Shown: positions 25,332-34,599, counted from the first letter of the stretch. The stretch: DNA of 48,137 bases from Acidobacteria bacterium RIFCSPLOWO2_02_FULL_61_28 (GCA_001767035.1 MEKR01000102.1:1-48137); one strand, 5' to 3'. Program-made: numbers and translations. The notes: generated by a model from the sequence alone, not told the origin.

Positions 25332-25621
25332 AATTCGTATTCCTTGCCACGAATGAACAGGCGGCTCCCTTCTTTATAGCCGACGGCGATTATGTTAATC
25401 AAGCGGTCTTCCTCTTTCACGTCGAAGAAAATTCGAAATCCTCCCCATCGCAATTCCCACTCGGCAAGCCTGTTGGGGCGCAATCGCTTGCGGTTGCGAG
25501 TCTCGACCGTTGGCTCATGGCTCAACCGCGATTCCAGCGCCGCCATGATCTGCTTCCGGTCCCGCTTCGTGAACCAACGCAAATCTTTGATGGAATCGGG
25601 GGTGAATTCGATTTCGTACAT
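25328..25621 (-). CDS. RelE/ParE-superfamily toxin
   Basis: A 97-residue protein: YEIEFTPDSIKDLRWFTKRD, then MAALESRLSHEPT, the family-typical KRLRPNRLAEWELRWGGFRI, FDVKEEDRLINIIAVGYKEG and a basic end. The WELR-GGFRIFFDV core is the RelE/ParE beta-sheet; family members cut mRNA at the ribosome or poison gyrase. The ABC ATPase stop lies 42 bases upstream on the same strand, so the pair may ride on that transcript. Confidence 0.85.
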   Translation of the reverse strand: MYEIEFTPDSIKDLRWFTKRDRKQIMAALESRLSHEPTVETRNRKRLRPNRLAEWELRWGGFRIFFDVKEEDRLINIIAVGYKEGSRLFIRGKEYEL

Positions 25622-25663
25622 TCAGGGTTGGTGCCCCTTCAGGGTCGCTCTTACATTGATAGT

Positions 25664-26668
25664 TCACCGGCGTGCCTGCCGCACCCCGCGCGTCATGCGG
25701 CGGAAGGCGTCCGCCCCGCCCTCCTCTTCGCGCAGATCGTGGCCGGTGTAGGTCAGAAACACGTCGTCGAGCGAAGGGCGCTTCAAGGTGACGGAGGCGA
25801 TTTCGAGGCCGCTGCCGGAAGCCGCCTGGATCAGACGGGGGATCGTGGCGTCGCCGTCGCGCGAGATCAGCACCAGCCCTTGCGGATGCGCCTCGACCCG
25901 GCTGACCCAGTCAAGCCCCGCGAAAAGCTCCCGCGCCCGCTGGCAGGCGGCCTCGGAGGAATCGGCGAGCCCGACCGTGATCACGTCTCCGCCGAGCTTG
26001 GCCTTCAGGGTCTGCGGGGTGTCGAGCGCCTTCAATTCGCCGCGATCAATGATCGCCACCCGGTCGCACAACTGGTCCGCCTCCTCCATGTAGTGCGTGG
26101 TCAGGAAGACGGTCAGCCCCTCCTGCCGGAGCTGACGGATATAGTCCCAAATCTTGCGCCGGGTCTGGATATCGAGTCCCAACGTCGGCTCGTCGAGAAA
26201 GATCAACTGCGGGCGGTGGAGCAGTCCCTCGGCAATGTCCAGGCGTTTGCGCATTCCTCCGGAATACGTGCCCACGAGGTCCTGGAGCCGGTCGGTCAGG
26301 TCCACCATGTGGGCAACCTCGGCAATCCGCCGCTCCAGCTCTTTGGAGGGCATGTGGTAAAACTTCCCGTGGAGCCAGAGGTTTTCGCGCCCGGTGAGGA
26401 ACTCATCCACGGCGATCTCCTGGGAGACGTATCCGACGGCCTCGCGGACCCGGGCCGGGTGGCGCTCGATGTCGTGCCCGCAGACCACCGCCCGGCCTCC
26501 CGAAGGCTTCAGCAAGGTCGTCAGCATGAGGATGGTGGTGGTCTTGCCCGCCCCGTTCGGCCCCAGGAACCCAAAGATTTCCCCCGGCCGGACCTCGAAG
26601 GAGACCCGATTCACGGCAGTTAGATCCGCATATTTCTTGAGCAGGTATTCGACTTCGACAATGGCCAC
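25664..26668 (-). CDS. ABC exporter ATPase (DrrA-like)
   Basis: A 334-residue ATP-binding subunit. It shows Walker A GFLGPNGAGKTTT, the Q-loop in GYVSQEIAVDEFLTGREN, the ABC signature YSGGMRKRLDIAEGLLHRP, Walker B LIFLDEPTLGLD and the switch His in FLTTHYMEEADQLCDR. The C-terminal region (RPSLDDVFLTYTGHDLRE) is characteristic of the DrrA family. I take GTG 26668 as start (VAIVEVEYLLKKY); the frame is open to 26743 with an ATG there, but the extra residues do not look like protein. Its permease partner lies at 23187-23966, split off by other genes. Confidence 0.9.
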   Translation of the reverse strand: MAIVEVEYLLKKYADLTAVNRVSFEVRPGEIFGFLGPNGAGKTTTILMLTTLLKPSGGRAVVCGHDIERHPARVREAVGYVSQEIAVDEFLTGRENLWLHGKFYHMPSKELERRIAEVAHMVDLTDRLQDLVGTYSGGMRKRLDIAEGLLHRPQLIFLDEPTLGLDIQTRRKIWDYIRQLRQEGLTVFLTTHYMEEADQLCDRVAIIDRGELKALDTPQTLKAKLGGDVITVGLADSSEAACQRARELFAGLDWVSRVEAHPQGLVLISRDGDATIPRLIQAASGSGLEIASVTLKRPSLDDVFLTYTGHDLREEEGGADAFRRMTRGVRQARR

Positions 26669-26755
26669 AGGTTGCGCCCTTCCGCCAGTACTGTACCGCG
26701 AACCCCCCTCCCTTCGCAACGGAGGGCAACTCTTTCGGTTCATTGTTCAGAGGGA

Positions 26756-26784
26756 TTGCCAGCGGCGAGCGCGTGTGCTAGATT
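26756..26784 (+). promoter_or_regulatory. Sigma-70-type promoter candidate for the FecR-mreBC run
   Basis: TTGCCA (26756-26761), a 17-base spacer and TAGATT (26779-26784) with TGC directly before it (extended -10). The start codon is 26 bases downstream. Confidence 0.5.
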
Positions 26785-26810
26785 TGCAATAGAATTGAGA
26801 ATGTAATTCT

Positions 26811-28097
26811 ATGCCTGAAATCCCTGATGCGCTGATTCCAAAAGGTGAACCGGAGGAGGAATCATCCCGTGAGATCTTGCGCTGGCGCACGGTTCGCTAT
26901 CGCTCTGTGGCGCTCGTGAGCGGAGCGGTCGTAATAGCAACGGCTACGATCCTGCTGGTGATCTTTACGGAATGGAGGGCGAGCCTGTTCAATTGGATCC
27001 GTGGCGGAGGCGGGACCGAGGCCGCCGGGGGAGATGCTGCGATCCGGCAGGCGCGGTTCACGAACCTCGATGGAGGGGTGCGGGTCCGGAAGGCCAATCA
27101 GGTGGAGTGGGGCGCCGCTGACTTTTCGGTCGGCCTGGATAAAGGGGACGTGGTGCAGACTTCGAAGGACGGAGTGGCCCGGATCGCCTTTGCCGACGGG
27201 ACGCTCTATGTGGTGAAGCCGGACACCTTGATCGTGATCGAGGAAAACGCGATTCCGGACGACCGCGCCCATTCGCGCGTGGCCGTCCAGGTGACCTCCG
27301 GCGTCGTGGATCTCTCGACCCCTCTGGTGACGGGGGTATCGCGAGTCTTGATCGCGGATGCGCAAGCGAGCATCCGCAACAGAAGCCGGGCGCTGGTCAG
27401 CAACGATCCCAGCACCAACCAGCGCCAGATCCTGGTGTCCAAGGGTGGGGCCGAGGTACGCCGGGGAGGCGAGCGGGTGGAACTCGCCGAATATGAGCAG
27501 GCGAGCTTTGCCGGGCCGGGAAGTCCTCTGGAAAAGCGCAAGGTGGTGTCCCCGCCGATCCTGCTGACTCCGGGCAACATGGCCCCGGTCGTCATCAAAG
27601 AAACACAAACGGCGGAGGTGGAATTCACCTGGTCGGCGGTTGCCACCGCGGATACCTACCGGCTACGTGTCTCGACGTCGCCTATTTTTGCGACGACTCT
27701 ATATGACCGGCGAGTCGAGTCCACTTCCGTCCGGCTCCCGTCGTTGCGGCCAGGAGATTATTACTGGACTGTGACCTCCATTGATTCTGGAAGGAAGGAA
27801 AGCCAGGAGAGCGAGGCGAACCAGTTTTCCGTGATTCGGCAGGATAACGAAGGAGAGATTTTGCTCGAGGTAGAACGGTACGTGCAGCACGGCAAGGTCA
27901 TCGAGATCATCGGCCGGACCGAGCCGGGCGCTACCGTGCTGGTGAACAACCAGCCGGTGTTCAATGTGGCTCCCAACGGCTCCTTCAAGCACTTCACACA
28001 GCCCCTGCCAAGCACCGGCCCGAACCGCATCACCATCACCGCACAGAACAGCGAAGGGAAAATAGCGACGCTCCGGCAGACGATTACCATCCAATGA
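26811..28097 (+). CDS. FecR-domain membrane protein with FN3- and Ig-like modules
   Basis: A 428-residue, single-pass protein. A cytoplasmic N-terminus of about 30 residues precedes one membrane helix (about 32-53, VALVSGAVVIATATILLVIF). A FecR-like domain follows (GLDKGDVVQTSKDGVARIAF, ADGTLYVVKPDT, VTSGVVDLSTP), then an FN3-like module (EVEFTWSAVATADTYRLRVS, LRPGDYYWTVTSIDSG), then a C-terminal Ig-like module (EIIGRTEPGATVLVNNQPV, GPNRITITAQNSEGK). This is not an iron-sensing FecR: no FecI sigma factor or FecA receptor is adjacent. Such proteins probably bind peptidoglycan or surface polymers. It lies 49 bases before mreB on the same strand, suggesting a role in the envelope. Confidence 0.8.
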   Translation: MPEIPDALIPKGEPEEESSREILRWRTVRYRSVALVSGAVVIATATILLVIFTEWRASLFNWIRGGGGTEAAGGDAAIRQARFTNLDGGVRVRKANQVEWGAADFSVGLDKGDVVQTSKDGVARIAFADGTLYVVKPDTLIVIEENAIPDDRAHSRVAVQVTSGVVDLSTPLVTGVSRVLIADAQASIRNRSRALVSNDPSTNQRQILVSKGGAEVRRGGERVELAEYEQASFAGPGSPLEKRKVVSPPILLTPGNMAPVVIKETQTAEVEFTWSAVATADTYRLRVSTSPIFATTLYDRRVESTSVRLPSLRPGDYYWTVTSIDSGRKESQESEANQFSVIRQDNEGEILLEVERYVQHGKVIEIIGRTEPGATVLVNNQPVFNVAPNGSFKHFTQPLPSTGPNRITITAQNSEGKIATLRQTITIQ

Positions 28098-28146
28098 ACG
28101 GCTCCGAAGCGCAAGCGCCGAAGCGAAACGGGGAGAACGGGAACAG

Positions 28147-29178
28147 GTGTCTGGAAACGTGAATTCTTTTTTCAGTCTTTTTTCTCGCGACTTGGCGATT
28201 GATTTGGGAACCGCCAATACCCTGGTCTATGCCAAGGGGAAAGGGATCGTCGTCAATGAGCCGTCCATCGTCGCCATCAACAAGACGACCAACGAGGTAG
28301 AGGCGGTCGGCAAGGAAGCCAAGGAGATGCTGGGCCGCACCCCCGGCAACATCGTCGCCGTGCGGCCGATGCGGGACGGCGTCATCGCCGACTTCAAGGT
28401 CACCGAAAAGATGCTCACCTACTTCATCCACAAGGCCCACAACCGCAAGATGCTGGTCCGGCCGCGCATCGTGATCGGAGTGCCTTCCGAGATCACGCCG
28501 GTCGAAAAGCGGGCCGTGCAGGATTCGGCCTACCGGGCCAAGGCCAGCGAGGTGCATCTGGTGGAGCAGGCCATGATGGCGGCCATCGGCGCCGGCTTGC
28601 CCATCACCGAGCCTTCGGGAAACATGATCGTGGACATCGGCGGCGGCACGACGGATATCGCCGTCATCTCGCTCTCCGGCATCGTCTATTCCCGCTCCGT
28701 GCGGGTCGCGGGCAACGAGATGGACGACGCCATCATGCATTACCTGAAGCGCAAGTTTAACCTGCTGGTGGGGGAGCGCACCGCGGAGCAGATCAAGATC
28801 GAGATCGGCTCGGCGTTTCCTCTGGATCGCCCCCTGAGCATGGAGGTCAAGGGCCGCGACCTGATTGAAGGGATTCCCAAGACCATCACGGTCGTGGATG
28901 CGGAGATCCGCGAGGCGCTTTGCGAGTGCGTGGACACGATGGTGAACGCCATCCGCGTCGCGCTGGAGCGGACGCCGCCGGAGCTTTCGGCCGACATCAG
29001 CGACCGGGGCATCGTCCTGACCGGGGGCGGAGCCTTGCTCAAGAACCTCGACAAGCGCATCCGGGAAGAAACCGGGCTTCCCGTCTCGATTGCGGATGAC
29101 CCTCTGGCCTCGGTGGTGTTGGGCACCGGCAAGCTGCTCAGCGACTTTAAGCTGCTACGCAAAGTCTCGTTCGATTGA
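28147..29178 (+). CDS. mreB: Rod-shape actin homologue MreB
   Basis: A 343-residue bacterial actin that organises the elongation machinery at the inner membrane. It begins FFSLFSRDLAIDLGTANTLV (phosphate-1 loop), followed by GKGIVVNEPSIVAIN, MRDGVIADFKVTEKMLTYFI, the phosphate-2 loop MIVDIGGGTTDIAVISLSG and GIVLTGGGALLKNLDKRI. Length is standard. GTG 28147 is used, with GGAG eleven bases upstream; GTG 28159 with nearer AGGTG is an equal alternative. Confidence 0.96.
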   Translation: MSGNVNSFFSLFSRDLAIDLGTANTLVYAKGKGIVVNEPSIVAINKTTNEVEAVGKEAKEMLGRTPGNIVAVRPMRDGVIADFKVTEKMLTYFIHKAHNRKMLVRPRIVIGVPSEITPVEKRAVQDSAYRAKASEVHLVEQAMMAAIGAGLPITEPSGNMIVDIGGGTTDIAVISLSGIVYSRSVRVAGNEMDDAIMHYLKRKFNLLVGERTAEQIKIEIGSAFPLDRPLSMEVKGRDLIEGIPKTITVVDAEIREALCECVDTMVNAIRVALERTPPELSADISDRGIVLTGGGALLKNLDKRIREETGLPVSIADDPLASVVLGTGKLLSDFKLLRKVSFD

Positions 29179-29335
29179 AGGCTCCCGGGACGCCCGGCCA
29201 TCCCGCGGGTCGCCCGGGGTGCTCTGTGCCGAATCAGGAACCTTCGTCCGGGGCCTCTGCCGGGTGCCTGGAACTGGTTTGGCATACAATGACAGGGGAC
29301 TCTGCCGGCAGGGCAGGGAGGGAGGTTTTGAGGCG

Positions 29336-30400
29336 TTGCTTTCCCGCCACCGCAACCTGGTGATCCTGACGTCGGTGCTCTTCTTGCAGCTTTCGCTCCT
29401 GGCCTACCAATTTCGCCGGGGGGCCGACATTCCCCTGATCCGCCACGGAACCATTTTTCTGGTGACCCCGGTGCAGAAAGGGTTGCGCGTGTTCACGGAA
29501 GGGATTCAGGGAGTGGTGTACGGATATTTGGATTTGCGCGAGGCGCGTCGGGAAAGCCAGGACCTTGCCCGCGAAGTGGATCAACTGAGGCTCGAAACCC
29601 AGCGGCTTCGCCACGAAGCCGAGCAGTCCCGGCGCCTCCAGGCTCTGCTCGACTTCCGTCAAGAGCTGCCCCTGGCCACCGTGGCGGCGCAGGTCATCGG
29701 CTCGGGCGCCAGCGAGACTTCCCAGACGTTGATTCTCGATCAGGGCGGGAATGCGGGTCTGCGGCCCGATCTGCCGGTGATCGTCCCCGCCGGAGTCGTG
29801 GGCAAGGTGCTGCGGGTGTTCGCCAATACCGTGCAGGTTCTTCTGATTACCGACGCCAACAGCGGGGTCGCCTGCCTGCTGGAAAGCTCGCGCATCCACG
29901 GCGTGCTCAAGGGAAAAAACAGGCCGCTGGCCCAGCTCGCCTATGTGAACAACGGCGATCGTGTGGCGGTGGGCGAGACGCTGGTCACGTCCGGGGAGGA
30001 TCGCGTCTACCCCAAAGGGTTGCCGGTGGGCGTGGTCGTTGCGACGCGCCCCGGACCGGAATTTCAGGAAATCGAGGTGCAGCCGTTTGCGCACTTGAAC
30101 CGCCTGGAGGAAGTGCTGGTGATCCTCGAACGAGGCGCAGCCGTGGAGACCGCGCCGGTCCTTCCGCCCAGTGCGCCTCCTGGAGGGGCCACTGCCGGCC
30201 CAGAACAGAGGCGCCCGTCCCCTGCTTCCGAGGCGCCGCCGCCCGCTGTCCGACGCCCTAACCCACGTCCTGACGCCCCGGTGGATGCCCCTGCTCCAGA
30301 AACCTCGTCGCCCGGAGGCTCCGGGGCACAGGGTGGCTTCGCACGGCCCGCGCCGCCTCCGGCCGCAACGCCGACTCCTCTTCCCAATAGCCCCCCGTAG
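29336..30400 (+). CDS. mreC: Rod-shape-determining protein MreC
   Basis: A 354-residue periplasmic scaffold that links MreB to cell-wall synthases. The likely start is TTG 29336 (LLSRHRNLVILTSVLFLQLS), with GGAGGGAGG about ten bases upstream; no in-frame ATG fits. One membrane helix (about 8-26) is followed by a coiled coil (RESQDLAREVDQLRLETQRL) and the double beta-barrel domain (QTLILDQGGNAGLRPDLPVI, GVVGKVLRVFANTVQVLLIT, SGEDRVYPKGLPVGVVV). The last 80 or so residues are a Pro/Ala-rich disordered tail, unusually long for the family. mreD, which normally comes next, is absent; a KimA paralogue takes its place. Confidence 0.9.
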   Translation: MLSRHRNLVILTSVLFLQLSLLAYQFRRGADIPLIRHGTIFLVTPVQKGLRVFTEGIQGVVYGYLDLREARRESQDLAREVDQLRLETQRLRHEAEQSRRLQALLDFRQELPLATVAAQVIGSGASETSQTLILDQGGNAGLRPDLPVIVPAGVVGKVLRVFANTVQVLLITDANSGVACLLESSRIHGVLKGKNRPLAQLAYVNNGDRVAVGETLVTSGEDRVYPKGLPVGVVVATRPGPEFQEIEVQPFAHLNRLEEVLVILERGAAVETAPVLPPSAPPGGATAGPEQRRPSPASEAPPPAVRRPNPRPDAPVDAPAPETSSPGGSGAQGGFARPAPPPAATPTPLPNSPP

Positions 30401-30483
30401 CCTGCACCGAGAATGGTTCACCCAGAAAACACGGCGCAGCCACGCCCCGCACGCGCATTCGAGGATGGGAATCGGTCACAACC

Positions 30484-32301
30484 ATGCCGAGCCTGAAGCA
30501 ACTCCTGGTCGGCCGTCCGCTGGAGACGGCGGAAATGCACGAGCAAAAGCTCAGCAAGAAGGCGGCCCTGGCCGTGTTCTCTTCCGATGCGCTCTCTTCG
30601 ACGGCCTACGCCACCGAAGAGGTTTTGCTGGCGTTGACGGCGGCGGGAGCCGTCAGCTTTGCCCTGTCGGTCCCCGCGTCGTTCATGATTGTGGGGTTGC
30701 TCTGGATCGTCGTCACCTCCTACAGCCAGACGCTGGAAGCGTACCCCACCGGCGGTGGCGCCTACACGGTGGCGAAAGAAAATTTGGGAGTCTATCCCGC
30801 CTTGGTGGGCGCGGCGGCCCTGTTGATTGATTATGTGCTCACGGTGGCCGTGAGCGCGGCGGCGGGGATTGCCGCCATAACCTCGGCGTTTCCGCAACTC
30901 TACTCGCATCGCGTGGGGCTTTGCCTGCTGGCCATTGCGGTGGTCATGTGGGCCAACCTGCGGGGCGTGCGGGAGTCGGCGGCCATGTTTGCCGGCCCGG
31001 TGTACTTATTCATCGTTGCCGCCTACGCCTTGGGGGCCGGCGCTCTGCTGAAGTCCAGCGGCGCCTCCGTCGCTGTCCCGCCCAGCGGGACCGGGATGGG
31101 ATTCCCCGCGGAGCCGTTCGCGCTGCTGCTCTTGCTGCGCGCGTTTTCGTCCGGTTGCACGGCGTTGACCGGGATTGAAGCTGTGGCCAACGGCGTGCAG
31201 GCCTTTGAACCTCCTGTCTCTCGCAATGCCAGGACCACGCAATTCATCTTGGGGGGCATCCTGGCCACCTTGTTTCTGGGCATCACGCTGGCGGCCCACG
31301 TGCACGGGCTCGCGCCGCGCGAAGGCGAGACCATTCTTTCCCAACTGAACCGGCTGACGTTTGGAACGGGAGCGATCTACTACTTCATCCAGGCTACCAC
31401 CATGGCAATCCTGATTCTGGCGGCCAATACCAGTTTTGCGGGGTTTCCGCGCCTCACCTCGTACATTGCCATGGACCGTTTCCTGCCGCGGCAGTTCGCC
31501 AACATGGGAGACCGGCTAGTGTTCTCGAACGGAATTATTTTTCTGGGCGCGGCCGCCGGCGCCCTGGTGGTCTTCGGAGGCGGAGATGTCCATCGCTTGA
31601 TCCCGCTGTACACCGTCGGGGTGTTTGTGGCCTTCACGCTCTCGCAAGCGGGGATGGTGATCCACTGGAAACGCTCTCAGGCGTCCGGCAAGCACTGGCG
31701 CATGGCGCTGAACGCCGTGGGCGCCTTCACCACGGCTCTGGTGCTGGTCATCGTGGCTTCGGTCAAGTTTCTCCACGGCGCCTGGATCGTGCTGCTGGCC
31801 GTCCCCGCCTTTGTCTGGGTATTCCTGAAAATCCGCCGGCACTATTTCCGCGTCTCCACGGAGCTTTCCGTGGCGTCGTACGACCGCGTGCGCACCTTGA
31901 AGCACACGGTCGTAGTGCCGGTTCCCGGGATCAACCGCGCCAGCTTGGGCGCGCTCGAGTATGCCCGCTCGATCTCGCCGGACGTGATCGCGGTAACCGT
32001 GAACGTGGATGGTGAGGACCCGGAGCGGCTCCAGGCGCAATGGGCAGGCTGGGTCGAGGACGTCCCTTTGGTGGTATTGAACTCTCCCTATCGGTCCATT
32101 CTTCGACCTCTGCTCCGCTTTATTGATGAAGTGGAATCATTCCGCAACGACGACGTGGTGACGGTCCTGCTGCCGGAATTTGTACCGGCGCGCTGGTGGG
32201 AGCGCCTGCTTCATAACCAGAACGGCCTGATCCTGCGCGGGGCGCTGGCGCTCAAGCCCAAAGTCGTGGTCACCAGCGTCCGCCGCCACCTCCAGCGGTA
32301 A
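30484..32301 (+). CDS. kimA: KimA-family potassium importer (second copy, after mreC)
   Basis: A 605-residue paralogue of the transporter at 20983-22824. It begins PSLKQLLVGRPLETAEMHEQ and shares LSKKAALAVFSSDALSSTAY, TGGGAYTVAKENLGVYPALV, FSSGCTALTGIEAVANGVQA, LILAANTSFAGFPRLTSYIA, and the cytosolic C-terminal module (HTVVVPVPGINR, VIAVTVNVDGED, NSPYRSILRPLLRFIDEVES, LLHNQNGLILRGALAL). It starts 83 bases after mreC on the same strand, and that gap is too short for a riboswitch. Any c-di-AMP control would have to act on the protein. No strong ribosome site precedes ATG 30484. Confidence 0.9.
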   Translation: MPSLKQLLVGRPLETAEMHEQKLSKKAALAVFSSDALSSTAYATEEVLLALTAAGAVSFALSVPASFMIVGLLWIVVTSYSQTLEAYPTGGGAYTVAKENLGVYPALVGAAALLIDYVLTVAVSAAAGIAAITSAFPQLYSHRVGLCLLAIAVVMWANLRGVRESAAMFAGPVYLFIVAAYALGAGALLKSSGASVAVPPSGTGMGFPAEPFALLLLLRAFSSGCTALTGIEAVANGVQAFEPPVSRNARTTQFILGGILATLFLGITLAAHVHGLAPREGETILSQLNRLTFGTGAIYYFIQATTMAILILAANTSFAGFPRLTSYIAMDRFLPRQFANMGDRLVFSNGIIFLGAAAGALVVFGGGDVHRLIPLYTVGVFVAFTLSQAGMVIHWKRSQASGKHWRMALNAVGAFTTALVLVIVASVKFLHGAWIVLLAVPAFVWVFLKIRRHYFRVSTELSVASYDRVRTLKHTVVVPVPGINRASLGALEYARSISPDVIAVTVNVDGEDPERLQAQWAGWVEDVPLVVLNSPYRSILRPLLRFIDEVESFRNDDVVTVLLPEFVPARWWERLLHNQNGLILRGALALKPKVVVTSVRRHLQR

Positions 32302-32356
32302 GCGCAGCGCGGGACTGTGCGCCTCGCAGAGAAAACTGCCGCCTTCAACATTGAAA

Positions 32357-33916
32357 CTACGGCTCTGTCGGCTGGCCGCCGGGAATGCGCAAGTCGTGCC
32401 CGGTCATCTCGGCGGTCGGCGGGATGCCGGCGACGCCGAGCAGCGTGGGAGCAATGTCGCGCAAGGAGCCGTCGTCCCGCAGGCGCACCGCAGGGGCATC
32501 TGCTGAGACGAACACAAACGGGACGGGATTGGTGGTGTGATAGGTATGGGGACCGCCGGTTACGGGATCAATCATCAGCTCGGCGTTGCCGTGATCGGCT
32601 GTGATGATCATGGCGCCGCCGGCCCGGCGGACCGCCGCGTAAATGCGGCCCAGCGAGGCGTCCACGGCTTCCACGGCGCGGATCGCCGCTTCGAGCTTTC
32701 CGGAATGCCCCACCATGTCGGCGTTGGCAAAGTTGATGATGAGAAAGTCAAAGGTTCCGCCTTCCACGGCCTTGACCACCGCTGCGGTGATTCCTTCGGC
32801 GTTCATCTCCGGCTTGAGGTCGTAGGTGGCAACTTTCGGCGACGGAACCAGGATGCGCTCCTCTCCCGGATAAGCCTTCTCGACGCCGCCGTTAAAAAAG
32901 TAGGTTACGTGCGCGTACTTCTCGGTCTCGGCGACGCGCAGGTTGCGCAGCCCGTGTTCGGCCAGGATGTTGGCCAGGATGTGCTGCGGCTCGTGCGGTC
33001 CAAGCACGTACGGCAGATTGAAGGTCTTATCGTACTGCGTCATGCAGACGTAGTGGAGGCGTTGCGGCATCGAGGAGCGCGGGATTCCTTCCAGGGCCGG
33101 GTCGGTGAGGGCGCGCGTGATCTGTCGCGCCCGGTCGGCACGGAAATTGAAGAAGATGACGGCATCGTCGCTGCGGATGGTCCCGAGCGGCTGGCCCCGC
33201 TGGTCCGTCATGACAATGGGAACGACAAACTCGTCGGTCACGCCGTGATCGTAGGAGTCGTGTACGGCCTCGATGGGATCCAAAGCGGGCACGCCCTGGC
33301 CAAGCACCATCGCCGCATACGCCTTCTCCGTGCGCTCCCAACGCTTGTCGCGGTCCATGGCATAGTAGCGGCCGCTCACCGTGGCAATGGTCCCCACGCC
33401 GATGGCCTGCATCTGACCCCGCAATTTTTCCAGGAACTCCGCGCCGCTGGTGGGCGGCGTGTCGCGTCCGTCGAGGAAAGCGTGCACGAAAACTTTGTGG
33501 ACTTCCGACATCCGCGCCAGGCGCAAGAGCGCATAGAGGTGCTCCTGCTGCGAATGGACCCCGCCGTCGCTGACCAGCCCCAGCAGGTGCAGCCAGCGGT
33601 TCCGGGCGTGCTCCATCGCGCCGACCAGGAGCGGCTGGCGAAAGAATTCCCCCGTCTGAATCATCCGGTCAAGGCGCGTAATGTCCATGTGGATGATCCG
33701 GCCGCTCCCGATGTTCAGGTGGCCCACTTCGCTGTTGCCCATCTGACCTTCCGGCAGGCCGACAAACGGGCCGGACGTATGGATGAGCGTGTGCGGAAAC
33801 TCGCGGTTCAGTTGGTCCCAAGTAGGCTTGCGGGCCAGGGCAATGGCGTTGCCCTCGCGCGAGGGGTTGAATCCCCAGCCGTCGAGAATAATTAACAGTA
33901 GTGGTTTGGGAGGCAT
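32357..33916 (-). CDS. gpmI: 2,3-bisphosphoglycerate-independent phosphoglycerate mutase
   Basis: A 519-residue, manganese-dependent glycolytic enzyme that interconverts 3- and 2-phosphoglycerate. [20 protein letters not shown] holds the first metal Asp, [17 protein letters not shown] contains the phospho-acceptor Ser62, and [33 protein letters not shown] and [14 protein letters not shown] are conserved. The C-terminal metal ligands appear in [20 protein letters not shown] and [15 protein letters not shown]. Start ATG 33916 has no ribosome site; hicA ends 17 bases upstream. It lies in one leftward run with eno, its pathway neighbour, with hicBA in between. Confidence 0.96.
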   Translation of the reverse strand: MPPKPLLLIILDGWGFNPSREGNAIALARKPTWDQLNREFPHTLIHTSGPFVGLPEGQMGNSEVGHLNIGSGRIIHMDITRLDRMIQTGEFFRQPLLVGAMEHARNRWLHLLGLVSDGGVHSQQEHLYALLRLARMSEVHKVFVHAFLDGRDTPPTSGAEFLEKLRGQMQAIGVGTIATVSGRYYAMDRDKRWERTEKAYAAMVLGQGVPALDPIEAVHDSYDHGVTDEFVVPIVMTDQRGQPLGTIRSDDAVIFFNFRADRARQITRALTDPALEGIPRSSMPQRLHYVCMTQYDKTFNLPYVLGPHEPQHILANILAEHGLRNLRVAETEKYAHVTYFFNGGVEKAYPGEERILVPSPKVATYDLKPEMNAEGITAAVVKAVEGGTFDFLIINFANADMVGHSGKLEAAIRAVEAVDASLGRIYAAVRRAGGAMIITADHGNAELMIDPVTGGPHTYHTTNPVPFVFVSADAPAVRLRDDGSLRDIAPTLLGVAGIPPTAEMTGHDLRIPGGQPTEP

Positions 33917-33933
33917 CTAGTTGGTTGGTCACT

Positions 33934-34194
33934 TCAAACTAAAAGGTTTAGATTTCTTAGGTCCTCTTCGCTCCAACGTGTACCGTCCAAAATCTGTTTC
34001 ACGGTCTTAGGTCCGAAGGTGTCACTCAGTTTGTGGTAGACGATCAAAATCCGGCGGCCGTCCGAATGCTGGTAGATGTGGTGAGAACCTTTGCTCTTCC
34101 GAGTCCGGAATCCGTCTCGCTCCAATGCGCTGATCCAGTCCCGGGCGGGAGTGCTTCGGAAGCGCTGAATTGTAGACTCCTTACCTTTCATCAA
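33934..34194 (-). CDS. hicA: HicA-family mRNA interferase toxin (locus 1)
   Basis: An 86-residue HicA-type toxin that would cut mRNAs. The double-stranded-RNA-binding-like fold is seen in WISALERDGFRTRKSKGSHH with the catalytic His at SHHIYQHSDGRRILIVYHKL, then GPKTVKQILDGTRWSEEDL. The N-terminus has about 15 residues more than minimal HicA. It lies downstream of its antitoxin (55-base gap) and just 17 bases before gpmI. Confidence 0.85.
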   Translation of the reverse strand: MMKGKESTIQRFRSTPARDWISALERDGFRTRKSKGSHHIYQHSDGRRILIVYHKLSDTFGPKTVKQILDGTRWSEEDLRNLNLLV

Positions 34195-34249
34195 CCAAGT
34201 TGTTGTGAAACGAACTCGAGGATCAGCGGCTGCGAACGGGGGCGAATCG

Positions 34250-34540
34250 TCACACCAATACGCCGATGGTCAAGGCAGCATTCTTGATCGCTCCCGGTTT
34301 CTCGACTGGTATTGGTTCGCCCGCTTCTTTTTTTACCTCTAACCAAAGCTCGATGGCTTCCTTAATGTTCTTGAGCGCTTCTTCGCAACTGTAGCCCCAA
34401 CTGTAGCAGCCAGGTAGAGCGGGGACTTCAGCGTAGTAGCGGTCCTCATCGGGCTCCACGGTGACCCGATAAATGTAAGGAGTAGACGCGGACCCGGCTG
34501 GCCGTGTCGTTCGCTTGCGCTGCAATGTTTGCCTCGTCAT
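34250..34540 (-). CDS. hicB: HicB-family antitoxin (locus 1)
   Basis: A 96-residue HicB: YRVTVEPDEDRYYAEVPALP then GCYSWGYSCEEALKNIKEAI and ELWLEVKKEAGEPIP, the partly degraded RNase-H fold that binds HicA. A basic 22-residue extension precedes it. The C-terminal end does not show a clear helix-turn-helix. A strong promoter sits so close that the mRNA should be nearly leaderless. The antitoxin gene precedes the toxin gene. Confidence 0.87.
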   Translation of the reverse strand: MTRQTLQRKRTTRPAGSASTPYIYRVTVEPDEDRYYAEVPALPGCYSWGYSCEEALKNIKEAIELWLEVKKEAGEPIPVEKPGAIKNAALTIGVLV

Positions 34541-34549
34541 GACACAATC

Positions 34550-34578
34550 AATATAAAGTCAGCGGTCGTTGCGGTCAA
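34550..34578 (-). promoter_or_regulatory. Promoter of hicBA locus 1 (nearly leaderless)
   Basis: Read leftwards: TTGACC (34578-34573), a 17-base spacer, TATATT (34555-34550), then nine bases to the hicB ATG. The expected transcription start is about three bases before the ATG, and there is no Shine-Dalgarno site. Confidence 0.65.
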
Positions 34579-34599
34579 TGAATCATCCCGACAGCGGTA

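Noticed and set aside
32537-33895. A 452-codon frame opposite gpmI
   Set aside because: Mirror frame of a complete, motif-rich glycolysis gene.
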